The notes under the pieces are model-generated. The model was not told the DNA's origin. It made no database searches and worked only from the letters and a program-made list of their open reading frames with translations. A program made the translations under genes and the position numbers. A stretch of DNA of 64,000 nt. Origin: Rhizobium sp. N324. Its GTDB lineage: Bacteria; Pseudomonadota; Alphaproteobacteria; Rhizobiales; Rhizobiaceae. Position 1 is the stretch's first letter. The number at the start of each line of letters is the position of its first letter. The DNA lies in contig NZ_CP013630.1 of NCBI RefSeq assembly GCF_001664485.1, positions 3,537,001 to 3,601,000 on the forward strand, in the 5' to 3' direction. Positions 18,269-28,099 of the stretch are shown piece after piece.

Positions 18269-19285
18269 ATGCGCTACTTCATTACCGGGACTGCCGGCTT
18301 TATCGGTTTTCATCTGGCCAGGCGCCTGCTGCAGGAAGGGCACGAAGTCACCGGCTTTGACGGCCTCACTCCCTATTACAACGTCAAGCTCAAGGAGATG
18401 CGCCATGCAGCACTCTCCCAATTCCCAGCCTTCAAACCGGTCATCGCTATGCTCGAGGATCGTGAGGCGCTGGAGACAGCGGTTGTCGCGGCGAAGCCCG
18501 ACATCCTGATCCACCTCGCCGCCCAGGCCGGCGTGCGTTACAGCCTGGAAAATCCCGAGGCCTATCTTCGATCGAATGTCGAAGGCTCGTGGAACATCAT
18601 GGAAATTGCGCGGCGCGTCGAAATCCGTCATCTGATGCTGGCCTCGACGTCATCGATCTACGGCGCCAATGCGACCGTTCCCTTTCACGAGACCGATCGC
18701 GCCGACGAGCCGCTGACCATCTATGCCGCGACGAAGAAATCGATGGAGCTGATGGCGCATAGTTATGCTCATCTGCACAAGATCCCGACCACGGCCTTTC
18801 GCTTCTTCACCGTTTATGGCCCGTGGGGCCGGCCCGACATGGCGCTGTTCAAATTCACCAAGAACATGCTCGAAGACCAGCCGATCGAAATCTACGGCGA
18901 AGGTAATATGAGCCGTGACTTCACCTATATCGACGATCTCGTTGAGGGGATCGTCAGGCTGTCGGCAATCGCCCCTGGCGAGGACAACCGTCTGGGCAAT
19001 GCGGCCATCGAAACGCTTTCGCGCCAGGCGCCCTTTCGGGTCGTCAATATTGGCGGCGGCCAGCCGGTCAGCCTGATGGATTTCGTCGAAACGGTGGAAA
19101 AGGCGCTCGGCCGTCCTGCCATCCGCAAGATGCTGGCGATGCAGAAGGGTGACGTGCCGCGCACCTTCGCGGCCCCCGATCTGCTCGTGGCGCTGACCGG
19201 TTACAAGCCGGATACGACTTTGGATGTCGGCGTCAAAGCCTTTGTCGACTGGTATCTCGATGTCCGCGGCGAGCTCGGCGCCTAG
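18269..19285 (+). CDS. lpsL: UDP-glucuronate 4-epimerase, NAD-dependent SDR
   Basis: A 338-residue extended short-chain dehydrogenase. The NAD motif GTAGFIG is at residues 7-13, the catalytic Ser is in STSSIYG near 130, and the YAATK motif holds the catalytic Tyr and Lys. Its resemblance to LpsL-type epimerases indicates conversion of UDP-glucuronate to UDP-galacturonate for LPS core or other polysaccharides, fitting the ugd gene 9 kb upstream. The ATG at 18269 has AGAAGGTGG upstream and removes an 11-residue leader. Substrate assignment comes from family similarity, so a related UDP-hexose epimerase is possible. Confidence 0.87.
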   Translation: MRYFITGTAGFIGFHLARRLLQEGHEVTGFDGLTPYYNVKLKEMRHAALSQFPAFKPVIAMLEDREALETAVVAAKPDILIHLAAQAGVRYSLENPEAYLRSNVEGSWNIMEIARRVEIRHLMLASTSSIYGANATVPFHETDRADEPLTIYAATKKSMELMAHSYAHLHKIPTTAFRFFTVYGPWGRPDMALFKFTKNMLEDQPIEIYGEGNMSRDFTYIDDLVEGIVRLSAIAPGEDNRLGNAAIETLSRQAPFRVVNIGGGQPVSLMDFVETVEKALGRPAIRKMLAMQKGDVPRTFAAPDLLVALTGYKPDTTLDVGVKAFVDWYLDVRGELGA

Positions 19286-19329
19286 CTTACCTCGATTGCC
19301 GACACGAATTGCTTCCTGCGACCGGAATA

Positions 19330-19644
19330 TCAGCGCAGAAACGTCACCGTCTGCACCGCGTCAGCCGCCTTCGAAAACACATACTCGACGACAACGGTCA
19401 GCTTCTGCGAATAGGCCTTGAGCTGATAGTCCTCGCCCTCAATTTGAGCAGGGCTGCGCAGGACGAAGGGAACGCCGGGGCGCACGAAACCGGCGCGTGT
19501 CGTCAACGGAGTTTCGGGCGAGTGGCCGATGGCGGAGGTGTACATCAGGTCGCGGCCAAGGCTGGCGGGACCGATGGCAAGCGCCGGCCCGGTGGCGCCG
19601 GCGATGGTCAAAGTCAAAGCGATGGCGGCAAGAATTTTGTGCAT
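19330..19644 (-). CDS. Small secreted hypothetical protein
   Basis: A 104-residue protein with a clear signal peptide (MHKILAAIALTLTIAG, cleavage near ALA). The mature part is short, polar and has no cysteine or recognisable domain. It lies convergent with the epimerase gene, with a gap of 44 bases. No function can be proposed. Confidence 0.65.
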   Translation of the reverse strand: MHKILAAIALTLTIAGATGPALAIGPASLGRDLMYTSAIGHSPETPLTTRAGFVRPGVPFVLRSPAQIEGEDYQLKAYSQKLTVVVEYVFSKAADAVQTVTFLR

Positions 19645-19892
19645 GTCGAAGTCCCCATTTGCGGATCGGCGGGCTTTGCTTCGCCCGCCTCCAAACGATC
19701 GACGCGTCTGTCCACGCTTCGGTCGCTTTCATGAGACCACTCTACACATCAGTATTTGCAGGGCTTTTAAGCCGATCGGTCAAATTTTAGGGAATTCGGC
19801 TTTCTCTCCCGCTCGTCGCGGGACACACGGGAAAACGCTTCCCCGCTCCGAGCTCGCCAAGGCGAGATCGGCGCGATGCTGACGACCGCAAT

Positions 19893-20045
19893 CTAAAGAA
19901 CGCGATCCAGCTTCTTGTTGATATGCAGGTTCGGCATCAATCCCGCACTTTGCGCGGCATGATAGGATTCACGCGCCGCATCGAACGAGATCGACCACAT
20001 GATGGCGCTCAACAGCAGCGCAATAATATAAATTTGGATACGCAT
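19893..20045 (-). CDS. Possible small membrane protein
   Basis: A 50-codon frame starting at the ATG at 20045. The first ~18 residues (MRIQIYIIALLLSAIM) are hydrophobic and could be a signal or anchor; the rest is polar and ends in KKLDRVL. No clear ribosome-binding site was seen and there is no family support. A longer frame to 20162 exists but its extra part looks non-coding. Between 19645 and 20190 nothing else was seen. Confidence 0.35.
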   Translation of the reverse strand: MRIQIYIIALLLSAIMWSISFDAARESYHAAQSAGLMPNLHINKKLDRVL

Positions 20046-20190
20046 CGCATCGGCAATAGGCAAAGAGCAAGGCCGTTTTGTGTCGAAAAATGAGCGCAAA
20101 AATAGAAAAAATCGGCGGATTTTTTTGGCCGGCGTGATTGCGAGCCTGGTGAAAAGCTCCACAGTTCGGGCCGCTTCTCTGCAAAATATA

Positions 20191-20202
20191 TCAATCGATT
20201 GA
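20191..20202. promoter_or_regulatory. Palindromic operator candidate upstream of the CecR-like gene
   Basis: Perfect 12-bp palindrome TCAATCGATTGA, 31 bases upstream of the TetR-family gene. TetR-type regulators usually autoregulate through such sites, so it is the likely operator of the efflux operon. Confidence 0.55.
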
Positions 20203-20233
20203 CTTATTTTGCGATCAGCGTTATAAAACTCTC

Positions 20234-20938
20234 ATGAACCAGGAAAGCGACACCCAAACTCCGCCAGCATCCGCCCGGGCCGAGGCCGCGCGGCAGAAGA
20301 TGTTGGCCGCCGCCCTCGACGTCTTCGGCCGCTACGGCTTTGACGGCGCGTCGACACGCCAGCTGACCGAAGCCGCCGGCGTCAACCTGCAGGCGATCCC
20401 CTATTATTTCGGCAGCAAGGAAGGTCTTTACATCGCCACGGCCGAATATCTGATGGCCCGCATCGATACGCATGTCGGCGACATGCGGGCGCGTATCGGC
20501 ACGCATCTCATGGCGATCGACACTGCCGGCGAAACGCTCGACGACAGCGAAGCTCGTCTCTTCCTCACGGAAATTCTCCAGACCATGGTGACGCTTTTCG
20601 TCGGCAAGGAATCCGAATCCTGGGCGCGCTTCCTGATCCGCGAGCAGATGGAGCCGACCGAAGCCTTCGCAAGGGTTTATCAGGGCATCATGCGGCCGAT
20701 GATCGAGATGGGCCGGCGGTTGATCGGCGCCATCTTGCGTGAAGATCCCGCCTCCGAACATGTGCGCCTGCGCACCTTCAACCTTATGGGCAGCATCCTC
20801 GTCTTTCGCGTCACCCACGCAGCCGTGCTTGCCCAGATGGAATGGGAGGCCGTCGGCCCGGAACAGGTGGAAATCTTACGCGGCCTTGCCGCCGAACTGG
20901 TCGATGTGCTCGGCCCGCCAAAGGGAGGTGCGGCATGA
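20234..20938 (+). CDS. TetR-family regulator, CecR-like (DUF1956)
   Basis: A 234-residue repressor. The N-terminal helix-turn-helix covers about residues 15-65 ([21 protein letters not shown], then the typical [12 protein letters not shown]). The C-terminal ligand domain is of the DUF1956/CecR type ([22 protein letters not shown]). In E. coli, CecR controls the ybhGFSR efflux genes; here the same four functions follow directly in the same order, with the stop overlapping the next start (ATGA). A palindrome upstream is the probable autoregulatory site. Confidence 0.9.
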   Translation: MNQESDTQTPPASARAEAARQKMLAAALDVFGRYGFDGASTRQLTEAAGVNLQAIPYYFGSKEGLYIATAEYLMARIDTHVGDMRARIGTHLMAIDTAGETLDDSEARLFLTEILQTMVTLFVGKESESWARFLIREQMEPTEAFARVYQGIMRPMIEMGRRLIGAILREDPASEHVRLRTFNLMGSILVFRVTHAAVLAQMEWEAVGPEQVEILRGLAAELVDVLGPPKGGAA

Positions 20939-21945
20939 AACGCCTCGTCCCCGTCGCCCTGCTTCTTCTCGTAGCGGTAGGCGCCGCCTGGTGGTACGGC
21001 TTGCCCGAAAAGCTCGGCTGGCTGCCCGAGGCCCGCCGCGAATTCGTCCTTTACGGCAATGTCGATATCCGCCAGGTGTCGCTCGGCTTCCGCGTCAGCG
21101 GCCGCCTCTCCGAACTCCGCGTCGACGAAGGCGACGTGGTCAAAAGCGGAACGGTGCTGGCGAAGCTCGACGCCGCACCCTATGAATTCGCCGTTCGCTC
21201 CGGCGAGGCCAACGCCGCCGCCCTTCGGGCAACCCTCGACAAGCTGAAGGCAGGCCCTCGCCCGACTGAGATCGCCCAGGCGCGCGCCGCCTATGACGAA
21301 AGCCTCGCCGATCTCGAAAATGCCAACCTCGCTTATGACCGCGCCCGCCAGCTGCGTCCACAGGGCACGATTTCCGAAGCGACGCTCGATCAGGCGACCG
21401 CCGCAAAGGCGATGGCCGCCGCCCGTTCGCAGTCCGCCAACGAGGCGCTGAAGCTGCTGCAGGAAGGTTCGCGCATCGAGGATATCGCCGCCGCCGATGC
21501 GCAGGTAAAGGCAGCGGAGGCAACACTCGCCGCGGCCCGCACCTCACTCACGGACACCGAACTGCGCGCGCCGAACGACGGCGTCATTCTCTCGCGGGTG
21601 CGGGAGAACGGCGCGATCGTCTCACCGGCCGATACCGTCTTCGTGCTGTCGCTGACCGAGCCCGTCTGGGTGCGCAGCTATGTCGCCGAGCCCGATCTCG
21701 GCCGCATCCACCCCGGCATGCAGGTTTCCGTCGCCTCCGATACGGCGCCCGACAGGCCGTATGAAGGCACGATCGGCTTCATCTCGCCGGTCGCCGAATT
21801 CACCCCGAAATCGGTGGAGACGCCGGAGCTCCGGACCGATCTCGTCTATCGCCTGAGGATCGTCATCGACAAGCCCGGCCCGGATCTACGCCAGGGCATG
21901 CCAGTCACGGTGCGGCTTTCCCAGCCGGCGGCAGACGGACGATGA
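20935..21945 (+). CDS. HlyD-family membrane fusion protein (YbhG-like)
   Basis: A 336-residue periplasmic adaptor for an ABC efflux pump. The N-terminal anchor ([18 protein letters not shown]) is followed by a lipoyl-like half ([18 protein letters not shown]), a long alpha-helical hairpin (about 80-215), the second lipoyl half ([15 protein letters not shown]) and a beta-barrel. The ATG overlaps the stop of the upstream regulator gene, and the stop overlaps the next gene. It would link the inner-membrane ABC transporter to an outer-membrane channel not encoded here. Confidence 0.92.
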   Translation: MKRLVPVALLLLVAVGAAWWYGLPEKLGWLPEARREFVLYGNVDIRQVSLGFRVSGRLSELRVDEGDVVKSGTVLAKLDAAPYEFAVRSGEANAAALRATLDKLKAGPRPTEIAQARAAYDESLADLENANLAYDRARQLRPQGTISEATLDQATAAKAMAAARSQSANEALKLLQEGSRIEDIAAADAQVKAAEATLAAARTSLTDTELRAPNDGVILSRVRENGAIVSPADTVFVLSLTEPVWVRSYVAEPDLGRIHPGMQVSVASDTAPDRPYEGTIGFISPVAEFTPKSVETPELRTDLVYRLRIVIDKPGPDLRQGMPVTVRLSQPAADGR

Positions 21946-23699
21946 CCGCCGCCAAGACCGCCCCCCGGACAGATTGGGACGACAAGCCGCTCGTCTGGAT
22001 CGACGGCGTCACCAAGCGCTTCGGCGATGCGCCTCCCGCCCTCGACGCCGTCTCCGGCGTCATCGGCGGCGGTGCGATCACCGGCCTCGTCGGCCCTGAC
22101 GGCGCCGGCAAGACGACGCTGATCCGCCTGATGACAGGCCTGATGCTGCCCGACACGGGGACGGTGGAGGTTCTCGGCTTCGATACCAGGAAAAATGCCG
22201 CCGGCATCCAGGCGGCGATCGGCTACATGCCGCAGCGCTTCGGCCTCTATGAGGACCTCTCGGTGCAGGAAAACCTCGATCTCTATGCCGATCTGCGCGG
22301 CTTGCCGAAAAGCGAGCGCACCAGCACCTTCGACGAACTGCTGACCTTCATTGACCTCAAACGCTTCACCAGCCGGCTTGCCGGAAAACTCTCCGGCGGC
22401 ATGAAGCAGAAGCTCGGCCTTGCCTGCGCACTTCTCAAAAAACCACGCTTGCTGCTGCTCGACGAGCCCGGCGTCGGTGTCGATCCGATCTCGCGCCGCG
22501 ACCTCTGGAAAATGGTAGAGAACCTGACGAAGGAAGGCATCGGCGTGCTCTGGTCGACCGCCTATCTCGACGAGGCGGAAGCCTGCGACCACGTGCTGCT
22601 GCTGAACCAGGGAAAACTGCTCTTCTCGGGAAAACCCGCTGAGCTGACCCAGCGCGTCAACGACCGGGTCTTCAGGGTGTCCGATGTCAGCGGGCGCCGC
22701 CGGCAGGTGCTTGCCGAGCTCCTGCAGGCCGATGGCGTCATCGACGGCGTGATCCAGGGCGAAGCGATCCGTCTGGTGGCGGCCGAGGACAAAAAACCCG
22801 ATATCGGCAAGCCCGGCGACGGCGCGACACTTGCCCCCGCCCCGCCCCGCTTCGAGGATGCCTTTGTCGACATGCTGGGCGGCGGCCCCGGCGGCCGCTC
22901 CAGGCTTGCCGAAGCGCAAGAGCCGCTGAAGGCCGAGGGCGACCGGCCGGTGATCGAGGCCAAGGGCCTGACCAAGCGCTTCGGCGATTTCACCGCCGCC
23001 GAGGATATCAGCTTCGATATTCGCCGCGGCGAGATCTTCGGCCTGCTCGGCCCGAACGGCGCCGGTAAATCCACCACCTTCAAGATGCTCTGCGGCCTAT
23101 TGAAGCCGACCGGCGGCAAAGGCCGCGTCGCCGGTTTCGATCTTCGCCGCGATGCCGGAAAGGCCCGCAACCAGCTCGGCTACATGGCGCAGAAATTCTC
23201 ACTCTATGGCGATCTCACCGTCATGCAGAACCTCGAATTCTTCGCCGGCGTCTATGGCCTTCGCGGGCACCGCAAGCGCGAGCGCATCGCGCTGATGGCC
23301 GGCATTTTCGATTTCGGCCGCCACGCCCGCGAGCCCGCCAAGGACCTGCCGCTCGGCCTCAAGCAGCGCCTGGCGCTTGCCTGCGCCGTCATGCATGAGC
23401 CGCGCGCCCTCTTCCTGGACGAGCCGACATCGGGCGTCGATCCGATCACAAGGCGCGAGTTCTGGACGCATATCAACGGACTTGTGGAAAAAGGCGTCAC
23501 CGTGCTCGTCACCACCCATTTCATGGACGAGGCGGAATATTGCGACCGCATCTCGCTGATCTATCGCGGCCGCTCGATCGCGCTTGGCTCGCCCGATGAG
23601 TTAAAGGCAAGAGTGGCGACGAAAGAGCAGCCGGATCCGACGATGGAGGACGCCTTCATCGCCCTGGTGCAGCAATCGGAAGCGGAGGACGCCGCATGA
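21942..23699 (+). CDS. ABC transporter ATPase with two nucleotide-binding domains (YbhF-like)
   Basis: A 585-residue tandem ATPase. Domain 1 has Walker A GPDGAGKT at 51-58, signature [10 protein letters not shown] and Walker [13 protein letters not shown]. Domain 2 has Walker A GPNGAGKS at 370-377, but its signature is degenerate ([10 protein letters not shown] instead of LSGGQ), with Walker [14 protein letters not shown] linker of about 60 residues joins them. Paired with two ABC2-type permeases downstream, it forms a drug or lipophile exporter resembling E. coli YbhFSR. Overlapping starts and stops show a single transcript. Confidence 0.93.
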   Translation: MTAAKTAPRTDWDDKPLVWIDGVTKRFGDAPPALDAVSGVIGGGAITGLVGPDGAGKTTLIRLMTGLMLPDTGTVEVLGFDTRKNAAGIQAAIGYMPQRFGLYEDLSVQENLDLYADLRGLPKSERTSTFDELLTFIDLKRFTSRLAGKLSGGMKQKLGLACALLKKPRLLLLDEPGVGVDPISRRDLWKMVENLTKEGIGVLWSTAYLDEAEACDHVLLLNQGKLLFSGKPAELTQRVNDRVFRVSDVSGRRRQVLAELLQADGVIDGVIQGEAIRLVAAEDKKPDIGKPGDGATLAPAPPRFEDAFVDMLGGGPGGRSRLAEAQEPLKAEGDRPVIEAKGLTKRFGDFTAAEDISFDIRRGEIFGLLGPNGAGKSTTFKMLCGLLKPTGGKGRVAGFDLRRDAGKARNQLGYMAQKFSLYGDLTVMQNLEFFAGVYGLRGHRKRERIALMAGIFDFGRHAREPAKDLPLGLKQRLALACAVMHEPRALFLDEPTSGVDPITRREFWTHINGLVEKGVTVLVTTHFMDEAEYCDRISLIYRGRSIALGSPDELKARVATKEQPDPTMEDAFIALVQQSEAEDAA

Positions 23700-24823
23700 G
23701 CGCCTCTTCCGGCCGGCTTCGGCGTCTTTTTGCCCTTGTGCGCAAGGAGAGCTTCCAGGCGATCCGCGATCCGAGCAGCATTCTGATTGCTTTCGTGCTG
23801 CCGCTGATCCTGCTCTTTCTCTTCGGCTACGGCGTTTCGCTCGATACCACCCGCACCCGCATCGGCCTCGTGACCGAGGAACTGACGCCGCTGACCCAGG
23901 ACCTGTCGGCCAGCTTCCAGGCCTCACGCTATTTCGATGTCGCAATGGGCCGCGACCGGCGCCTGTTCGAGGAAGAACTCGTGCTCGGCAAGGTGCGCGG
24001 CATCGTCGTCATCCCGGCCGATTTCACCACGCGCTACACGGCAGACAACCGTCCCGCCATTCAGGTGATCGTCGACGGCTCCGACCCGAACACCGCCAAT
24101 TTCGTCCAGAACTACGCCCAGGGCGCCATCGCCAACTGGGAGCAGCAGCGCCAGGCCGACGTGGCCTCCCGCACTCCCGCCATCGCGGTCGAGCAGCGCT
24201 TCTGGTTCAATCCGGAACTCACCAGCCGCAATTTTCTCGTGCCCGGCTCGATCGCCATCGTCATGACGCTGGTCGGCACGCTTCTGACCTCGCTTGTCGT
24301 CGCCCGCGAATGGGAGCGCGGTACTATGGAGGCGATGATGGCGACGCCGGTGACGGCGGTCGAACTGCTCACCGGCAAGATCCTGCCCTATTTCCTGCTC
24401 GGCCTCACTTCGATGACGCTCTGCGTGCTGCTTGCGGTCTTTCTTTTCGGCGTGCCGTTCCGTGGCTCGGTCGCCGCCCTTTACGCCCTGTCGGCCGCCT
24501 TCCTGGTCCCGGCGCTCGGCCAGGGCCTGTTGATCTCGACGGCAACGAAGAACCAGTTCCTCGCCTCGCAGCTGGCGCTGATATCAGCCTTCCTGCCAGC
24601 CTTCCTGCTGTCGGGCTTCCTCTTCGAGATCAATTCCATGCCTGCCGTCATCCAATGGATCACCTTTATCGTGCCGGCGCGTTACCTGATCCCCAGCCTG
24701 CAGACGGTCTTCCTCGCCGGCGACATCTGGCCGATGTTCGCAAAGGCAATCTCCGTCATGCTGACGATCGGCGCCGTCATGTTCGTGCTTGCAGCGCGCA
24801 GCACGCGAAAGAGGATCGGCTGA
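23696..24823 (+). CDS. ABC2-type permease (YbhS-like)
   Basis: A 375-residue exporter permease. One membrane segment near residue 35 is followed by a large extracytoplasmic domain (about 55-180) and five or six C-terminal segments, the usual ABC2 layout. The family's conserved ABC2 signature area is around ARYLIPSLQTVFLAGD. The start overlaps the ATPase stop by four bases (ATGA). It probably forms a heterodimer with the following permease. Confidence 0.92.
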   Translation: MSASSGRLRRLFALVRKESFQAIRDPSSILIAFVLPLILLFLFGYGVSLDTTRTRIGLVTEELTPLTQDLSASFQASRYFDVAMGRDRRLFEEELVLGKVRGIVVIPADFTTRYTADNRPAIQVIVDGSDPNTANFVQNYAQGAIANWEQQRQADVASRTPAIAVEQRFWFNPELTSRNFLVPGSIAIVMTLVGTLLTSLVVAREWERGTMEAMMATPVTAVELLTGKILPYFLLGLTSMTLCVLLAVFLFGVPFRGSVAALYALSAAFLVPALGQGLLISTATKNQFLASQLALISAFLPAFLLSGFLFEINSMPAVIQWITFIVPARYLIPSLQTVFLAGDIWPMFAKAISVMLTIGAVMFVLAARSTRKRIG

Positions 24824-24824
24824 G

Positions 24825-25934
24825 ATGTGGATCAGGCTTTACGCCCTTATCGTCAAGGAACTGCTCGCCGTGCTGCGCGACCCCAAGGGCCGCGCCATCC
24901 TGATCGGCCCGCCGATCGTCCAGCTTCTCGTCTTCTCCTATGCTGCGACGCTGGAAGTCCGCAATGTCGACGTCATGATCCTCAACCGCGACAGCGGTCA
25001 CTGGGGCCAGGAGCTGATCGAGCGTATCGACGGTTCGCCGACCTTCCGCCGGATCGAGATGGCGGGAAGCCAGACGGATATCAGGATGGCGATCGATAAC
25101 CAGACGGCCATCGCGGCGATCGAGATCGGCCCGGATTTCTCGCGCAATATCGAGGCGGGAACGCCTGTTGATCTGCAGGTGGTGCTCGACGGCCGCCGCT
25201 CCAACGCCTCGCAGATCGTTGCCGGCTATCTCTCGCAGATCGGCGGCGCCCTTGCCGCCGAAACACCGGCCGGCAGACGCGCCGGCGCCGGCATCGTCTC
25301 ATCGGTGCCGCGCAACTGGTTCAACCCGAACCTCACCTACCAATGGTTCATGGTGCCGAACCTGATCGCCAGCATCGCGCTTTTGATCGGCCTGATCGTC
25401 ACGGCTCTGTCGATCGCCCGCGAACGCGAGCTCGGCACCTTCCACCAACTGATGGTCTCGCCGCTGCGTCTGCACGAAATCCTGATCGGCAAGCTGATCC
25501 CGCCGATGATGATCGGCCTCTTCCACATCACCGTCTATATCCTGGCCGCCGTCTTCCTGTTCGAGGTGCCGCTGCGCGGCTCGCTGTTCCTGCTCTACGG
25601 CAGCGCGATCTTCTATCTCGGCTCGGTCGCCGGGCTCGGTCTCTTCATCTCGGCGCTGTCGATGACGCAGCAGCAGGCGATCCTCGGCGCCTTCCTGTTC
25701 ATGGTCCCGGCCATGCTGCTCTCGGGTTTTGCGACGCCGATCGAGAACATGCCGGCATGGCTGCAGCCGGTGACCCTGATCAACCCGCTGCGCTATTTCC
25801 TGGTGATCGTCAAAGGCGTTTTCCTCAAGGATATCCCCTTGAGTGAGGTGGTGAACCAGACGATCCCGCTGGCGCTGATCGCCGCCGCCACGCTGAGCGC
25901 CGCTGCCTGGCTCTTCCGCCGGCGGCTGGAATAA
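24825..25934 (+). CDS. ABC2-type permease (YbhR-like)
   Basis: A 369-residue permease with the same layout as its upstream neighbour: one N-terminal segment, a large loop, and C-terminal membrane segments, ending in a basic RRRLE tail. The ATG at 24825 is one base past the preceding stop and is favoured over an upstream in-frame start at 24789. It closes the ybhGFSR-like operon. The substrate is unknown; the E. coli counterpart is linked to sensitivity to cephalosporin and chloramphenicol. Confidence 0.92.
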   Translation: MWIRLYALIVKELLAVLRDPKGRAILIGPPIVQLLVFSYAATLEVRNVDVMILNRDSGHWGQELIERIDGSPTFRRIEMAGSQTDIRMAIDNQTAIAAIEIGPDFSRNIEAGTPVDLQVVLDGRRSNASQIVAGYLSQIGGALAAETPAGRRAGAGIVSSVPRNWFNPNLTYQWFMVPNLIASIALLIGLIVTALSIARERELGTFHQLMVSPLRLHEILIGKLIPPMMIGLFHITVYILAAVFLFEVPLRGSLFLLYGSAIFYLGSVAGLGLFISALSMTQQQAILGAFLFMVPAMLLSGFATPIENMPAWLQPVTLINPLRYFLVIVKGVFLKDIPLSEVVNQTIPLALIAAATLSAAAWLFRRRLE

Positions 25935-26008
25935 TCCCATCGCGGCGGATGATCTGGGCCGCCTCACAGAATGTGAACCGGCCTTCCAAAGCGTGACTCT
26001 CTCCTGCC

Positions 26009-26033
26009 GGAACCTCGGATTGGCGTGGTCGTT
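26009..26033 (+). promoter_or_regulatory. EcfG-type promoter before the DUF1236 gene
   Basis: GGAAC at 26009-26013 and CGTT at 26030-26033 with exactly 16 bases between, the consensus of the alphaproteobacterial general stress sigma factor EcfG. It is 34 bases upstream of the ATG at 26067. Confidence 0.7.
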
Positions 26034-26066
26034 ACCCAAACGCAACCCCAGCAAAGGAGAAGCAAA

Positions 26067-26462
26067 ATGTACAAGATTCTACTTGTCTCCAGCGCGCTTG
26101 CGCTGTCGTCACTTGCAACCAATGCCCTGGCTGATGGCGCCGTGACCGGTGCAGCCGGCGGCGCCATCACCGGCGCAATCGTCGGTGGCCCCGTGGGCGC
26201 TGCCATTGGCGGCGTGGCCGGCGGTGTCGCCGGTGCCGTTGTCGATCCGCCGCCGCGCGAGGTCGTCACCTACGTCCAGCAGCAGCCGGCCCCGACCGCC
26301 TCGGTGGTCGTCCAGGAACCGATCGTCGTCGGCAAGCCGCTTCCGGCCGATATCGTCGTCACACCGGTGCCCGACAATCCGAAATACGCGTATACGGTCA
26401 TCAACAACCAACATGTGATCGTCGAACCCCGCACCCACCGCGTGGTGCAGGTCATCGAATAA
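26067..26462 (+). CDS. Secreted DUF1236-type stress protein
   Basis: About 131 residues. A signal peptide (MYKILLVSSALALSSLA) is followed by a glycine/alanine-rich region containing repeated GGAI and GGVAGGVAG units resembling a glycine-zipper, then a proline-rich stretch. The end of the protein (YAYTVINNQHVIVEPRTHRVVQVIE) matches the DUF1236 pattern. The ATG at 26067 has AAAGGAG upstream. An exact EcfG promoter precedes it, which suggests it is made under general stress. A strong terminator follows. Confidence 0.85.
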   Translation: MYKILLVSSALALSSLATNALADGAVTGAAGGAITGAIVGGPVGAAIGGVAGGVAGAVVDPPPREVVTYVQQQPAPTASVVVQEPIVVGKPLPADIVVTPVPDNPKYAYTVINNQHVIVEPRTHRVVQVIE

Positions 26463-26516
26463 GTCAAAGAACATTCAGATCGCCGGTGCCGCCTGCTGCG
26501 GCTCGGCAACCTCCAG

Positions 26517-26539
26517 CCCCGCTTCGGCGGGGTCTTTTT
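26517..26539 (+). terminator. Rho-independent terminator after the DUF1236 gene
   Basis: CCCCGC-TTCG-GCGGGG stem-loop with a UUCG tetraloop (26517-26532), followed by TCTTTTT. It also lies downstream of the convergent EamA gene. Confidence 0.9.
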
Positions 26540-26579
26540 CGGGTGTTTGCGAAAACGCAATTGTGCTCGACGCCCGGGT

Positions 26580-27017
26580 TCATGCCCTGTAAGCGACGAG
26601 CACGGCACCTCCCGCAATCATGACGACGCCGAGCCAGTTCGGAAGCGTCAGACGCTCGCCGAGGAACAGCACCGCAAAGGCGGCCACGAAGACGACGGAT
26701 AGCTTGTCGATCGGGGCGACGCGGGCAGCATCCCCAAGCTTCAGAGCACGGAAATAGCAAATCCACGAGGCGCCGGTGGCAAGGCCGGAGAGCACCAGGA
26801 AGAGCCAGCTCCTGCTCGACACCGAAGACGGCGCCTGCCAGCTGCCCGATATGGAGACCATCATCGCCGCCGCCAGCAGGATGACGATGGTGCGAATGAA
26901 GGTCGCGAAGTCGGAATTGACGTTCTCGACGCCGACTTTGGCGAAAATCGCCGTGAGCGCTGCAAAGCCGGCGGAAAGAAGCGCCCAAAGCGGCCAGCTT
27001 GTCAGAAGGCTTTTCAT
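26580..27017 (-). CDS. Single-domain EamA/DMT-type membrane protein
   Basis: About 145 residues with four to five membrane segments, containing one EamA unit rather than the usual two. It resembles the COG2510-type short membrane proteins, which probably work as dimers. The ATG at 27017 has GAGGTG 9 bases upstream; an in-frame GTG at 27029 is less likely. Transport substrate is unknown. It follows the thuB-like gene on the same strand. Confidence 0.8.
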   Translation of the reverse strand: MKSLLTSWPLWALLSAGFAALTAIFAKVGVENVNSDFATFIRTIVILLAAAMMVSISGSWQAPSSVSSRSWLFLVLSGLATGASWICYFRALKLGDAARVAPIDKLSVVFVAAFAVLFLGERLTLPNWLGVVMIAGGAVLVAYRA

Positions 27018-27046
27018 GCGGCGTTGCACCTCTATGCTAAAGCAGA

Positions 27047-28090
27047 TCAGACCTTCAGCTCGCGCCGCTCGCGCTCGGTCACCATGGCGAGGTCGAGCAC
27101 CTTCTGCAGGTTGGCGGCGTGGCGGAAGTTGGGGTCGGGCTGGATGCCGCTTGCCACGGCCTCGGCAAAACGCTCGTAATTGGTCGCCACCGGTTCAACC
27201 TCGATCTGCGTCCAGGTGGCGGTTTCGACACCTTCGCCGAGGCAGCCATGCAGCTCGGAACCGCTGGGACGATGGATGACCTCAAGGCTGCCCCTCTCGC
27301 CATAGATGCGCAGCTTCAACTCGTTCAGATGCCCTGTCGCCCAGCGGCTGGCATGGATGACGCCGAGCGCGCCATTGGCGAAATCGACGGACATGGTGAA
27401 ACTGTCATTGGCATCGAGCATATATTCGCCGATCTGGCCGCCCGGCGCCTTGTTGAAGGTCTTCAGCCGCGCGAAGACATGGTCGATGTCGGTCGCCGCG
27501 CCATAGGCGGCAAAATCGAGGATATGGATGCCGACGTCGCCGAGTACGCCGTTCGAGCCGTGGCCGGTGGAAAGCCGCCACAGCCAAGTCGATTCCGTGC
27601 GCCAATCGCCCCAGGCACGCGACACCAGCCAACTCTGCAGATAGGAGGCTTCCACATGCCGGATTGTGCCGAGCTCGCCTGCGAGTACCATCTCGCGAGC
27701 CCGCTGCAACGGTGCGATATTGCGGTAGGTCAGGTTCACCATGTTGATGACGCCGGCCTTTTCGGCCGCCTCCGTCATCTCCAACGCCTTTGCATAATTC
27801 TCCGCCAGCGGCTTTTCGCAGAACACATGTTTGCCCGCGGCGATCAGCGCCATGGTCGTCGGGTGATGAATGCGGTCGGGCGTGACGTTCGTCGCCGCAT
27901 CGAATTCACCCCAGGCGATCGCCTCCTCCAGCGAAAGAAACCGCTTTTCGATGTTGAACTTGTCGGCGAAGGCCGAAAGCCGCTCGGGATCCGTGTCGAC
28001 GGCGCCGACCACCGTCACGCCGTCGATGAGGGAGAAGCGGGCAAGCTGGTTTTTCGCCATCACTCCGGTGCCAAGAACGAGTAGTCGCAT
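27047..28090 (-). CDS. Gfo/Idh/MocA-family oxidoreductase (ThuB-like)
   Basis: A 347-residue NAD(P)-dependent sugar oxidoreductase. The N-terminal Rossmann motif is GTGVMAKNQL near residue 7. The EKP motif (FCEKPLAENYAKA) is near 92, and the C-terminal substrate domain includes the H-containing GDVGIHILDFAAY segment. GGAG lies upstream of the ATG. It is 9 bases downstream of a ThuA-like gene, the thuA/thuB order known from Sinorhizobium trehalose catabolism, where these enzymes act on disaccharides via 3-keto intermediates. The thu transporter genes are absent here, so the substrate remains open. Confidence 0.87.
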   Translation of the reverse strand: MRLLVLGTGVMAKNQLARFSLIDGVTVVGAVDTDPERLSAFADKFNIEKRFLSLEEAIAWGEFDAATNVTPDRIHHPTTMALIAAGKHVFCEKPLAENYAKALEMTEAAEKAGVINMVNLTYRNIAPLQRAREMVLAGELGTIRHVEASYLQSWLVSRAWGDWRTESTWLWRLSTGHGSNGVLGDVGIHILDFAAYGAATDIDHVFARLKTFNKAPGGQIGEYMLDANDSFTMSVDFANGALGVIHASRWATGHLNELKLRIYGERGSLEVIHRPSGSELHGCLGEGVETATWTQIEVEPVATNYERFAEAVASGIQPDPNFRHAANLQKVLDLAMVTERERRELKV

Positions 28091-28099
28091 GAATGCTCC

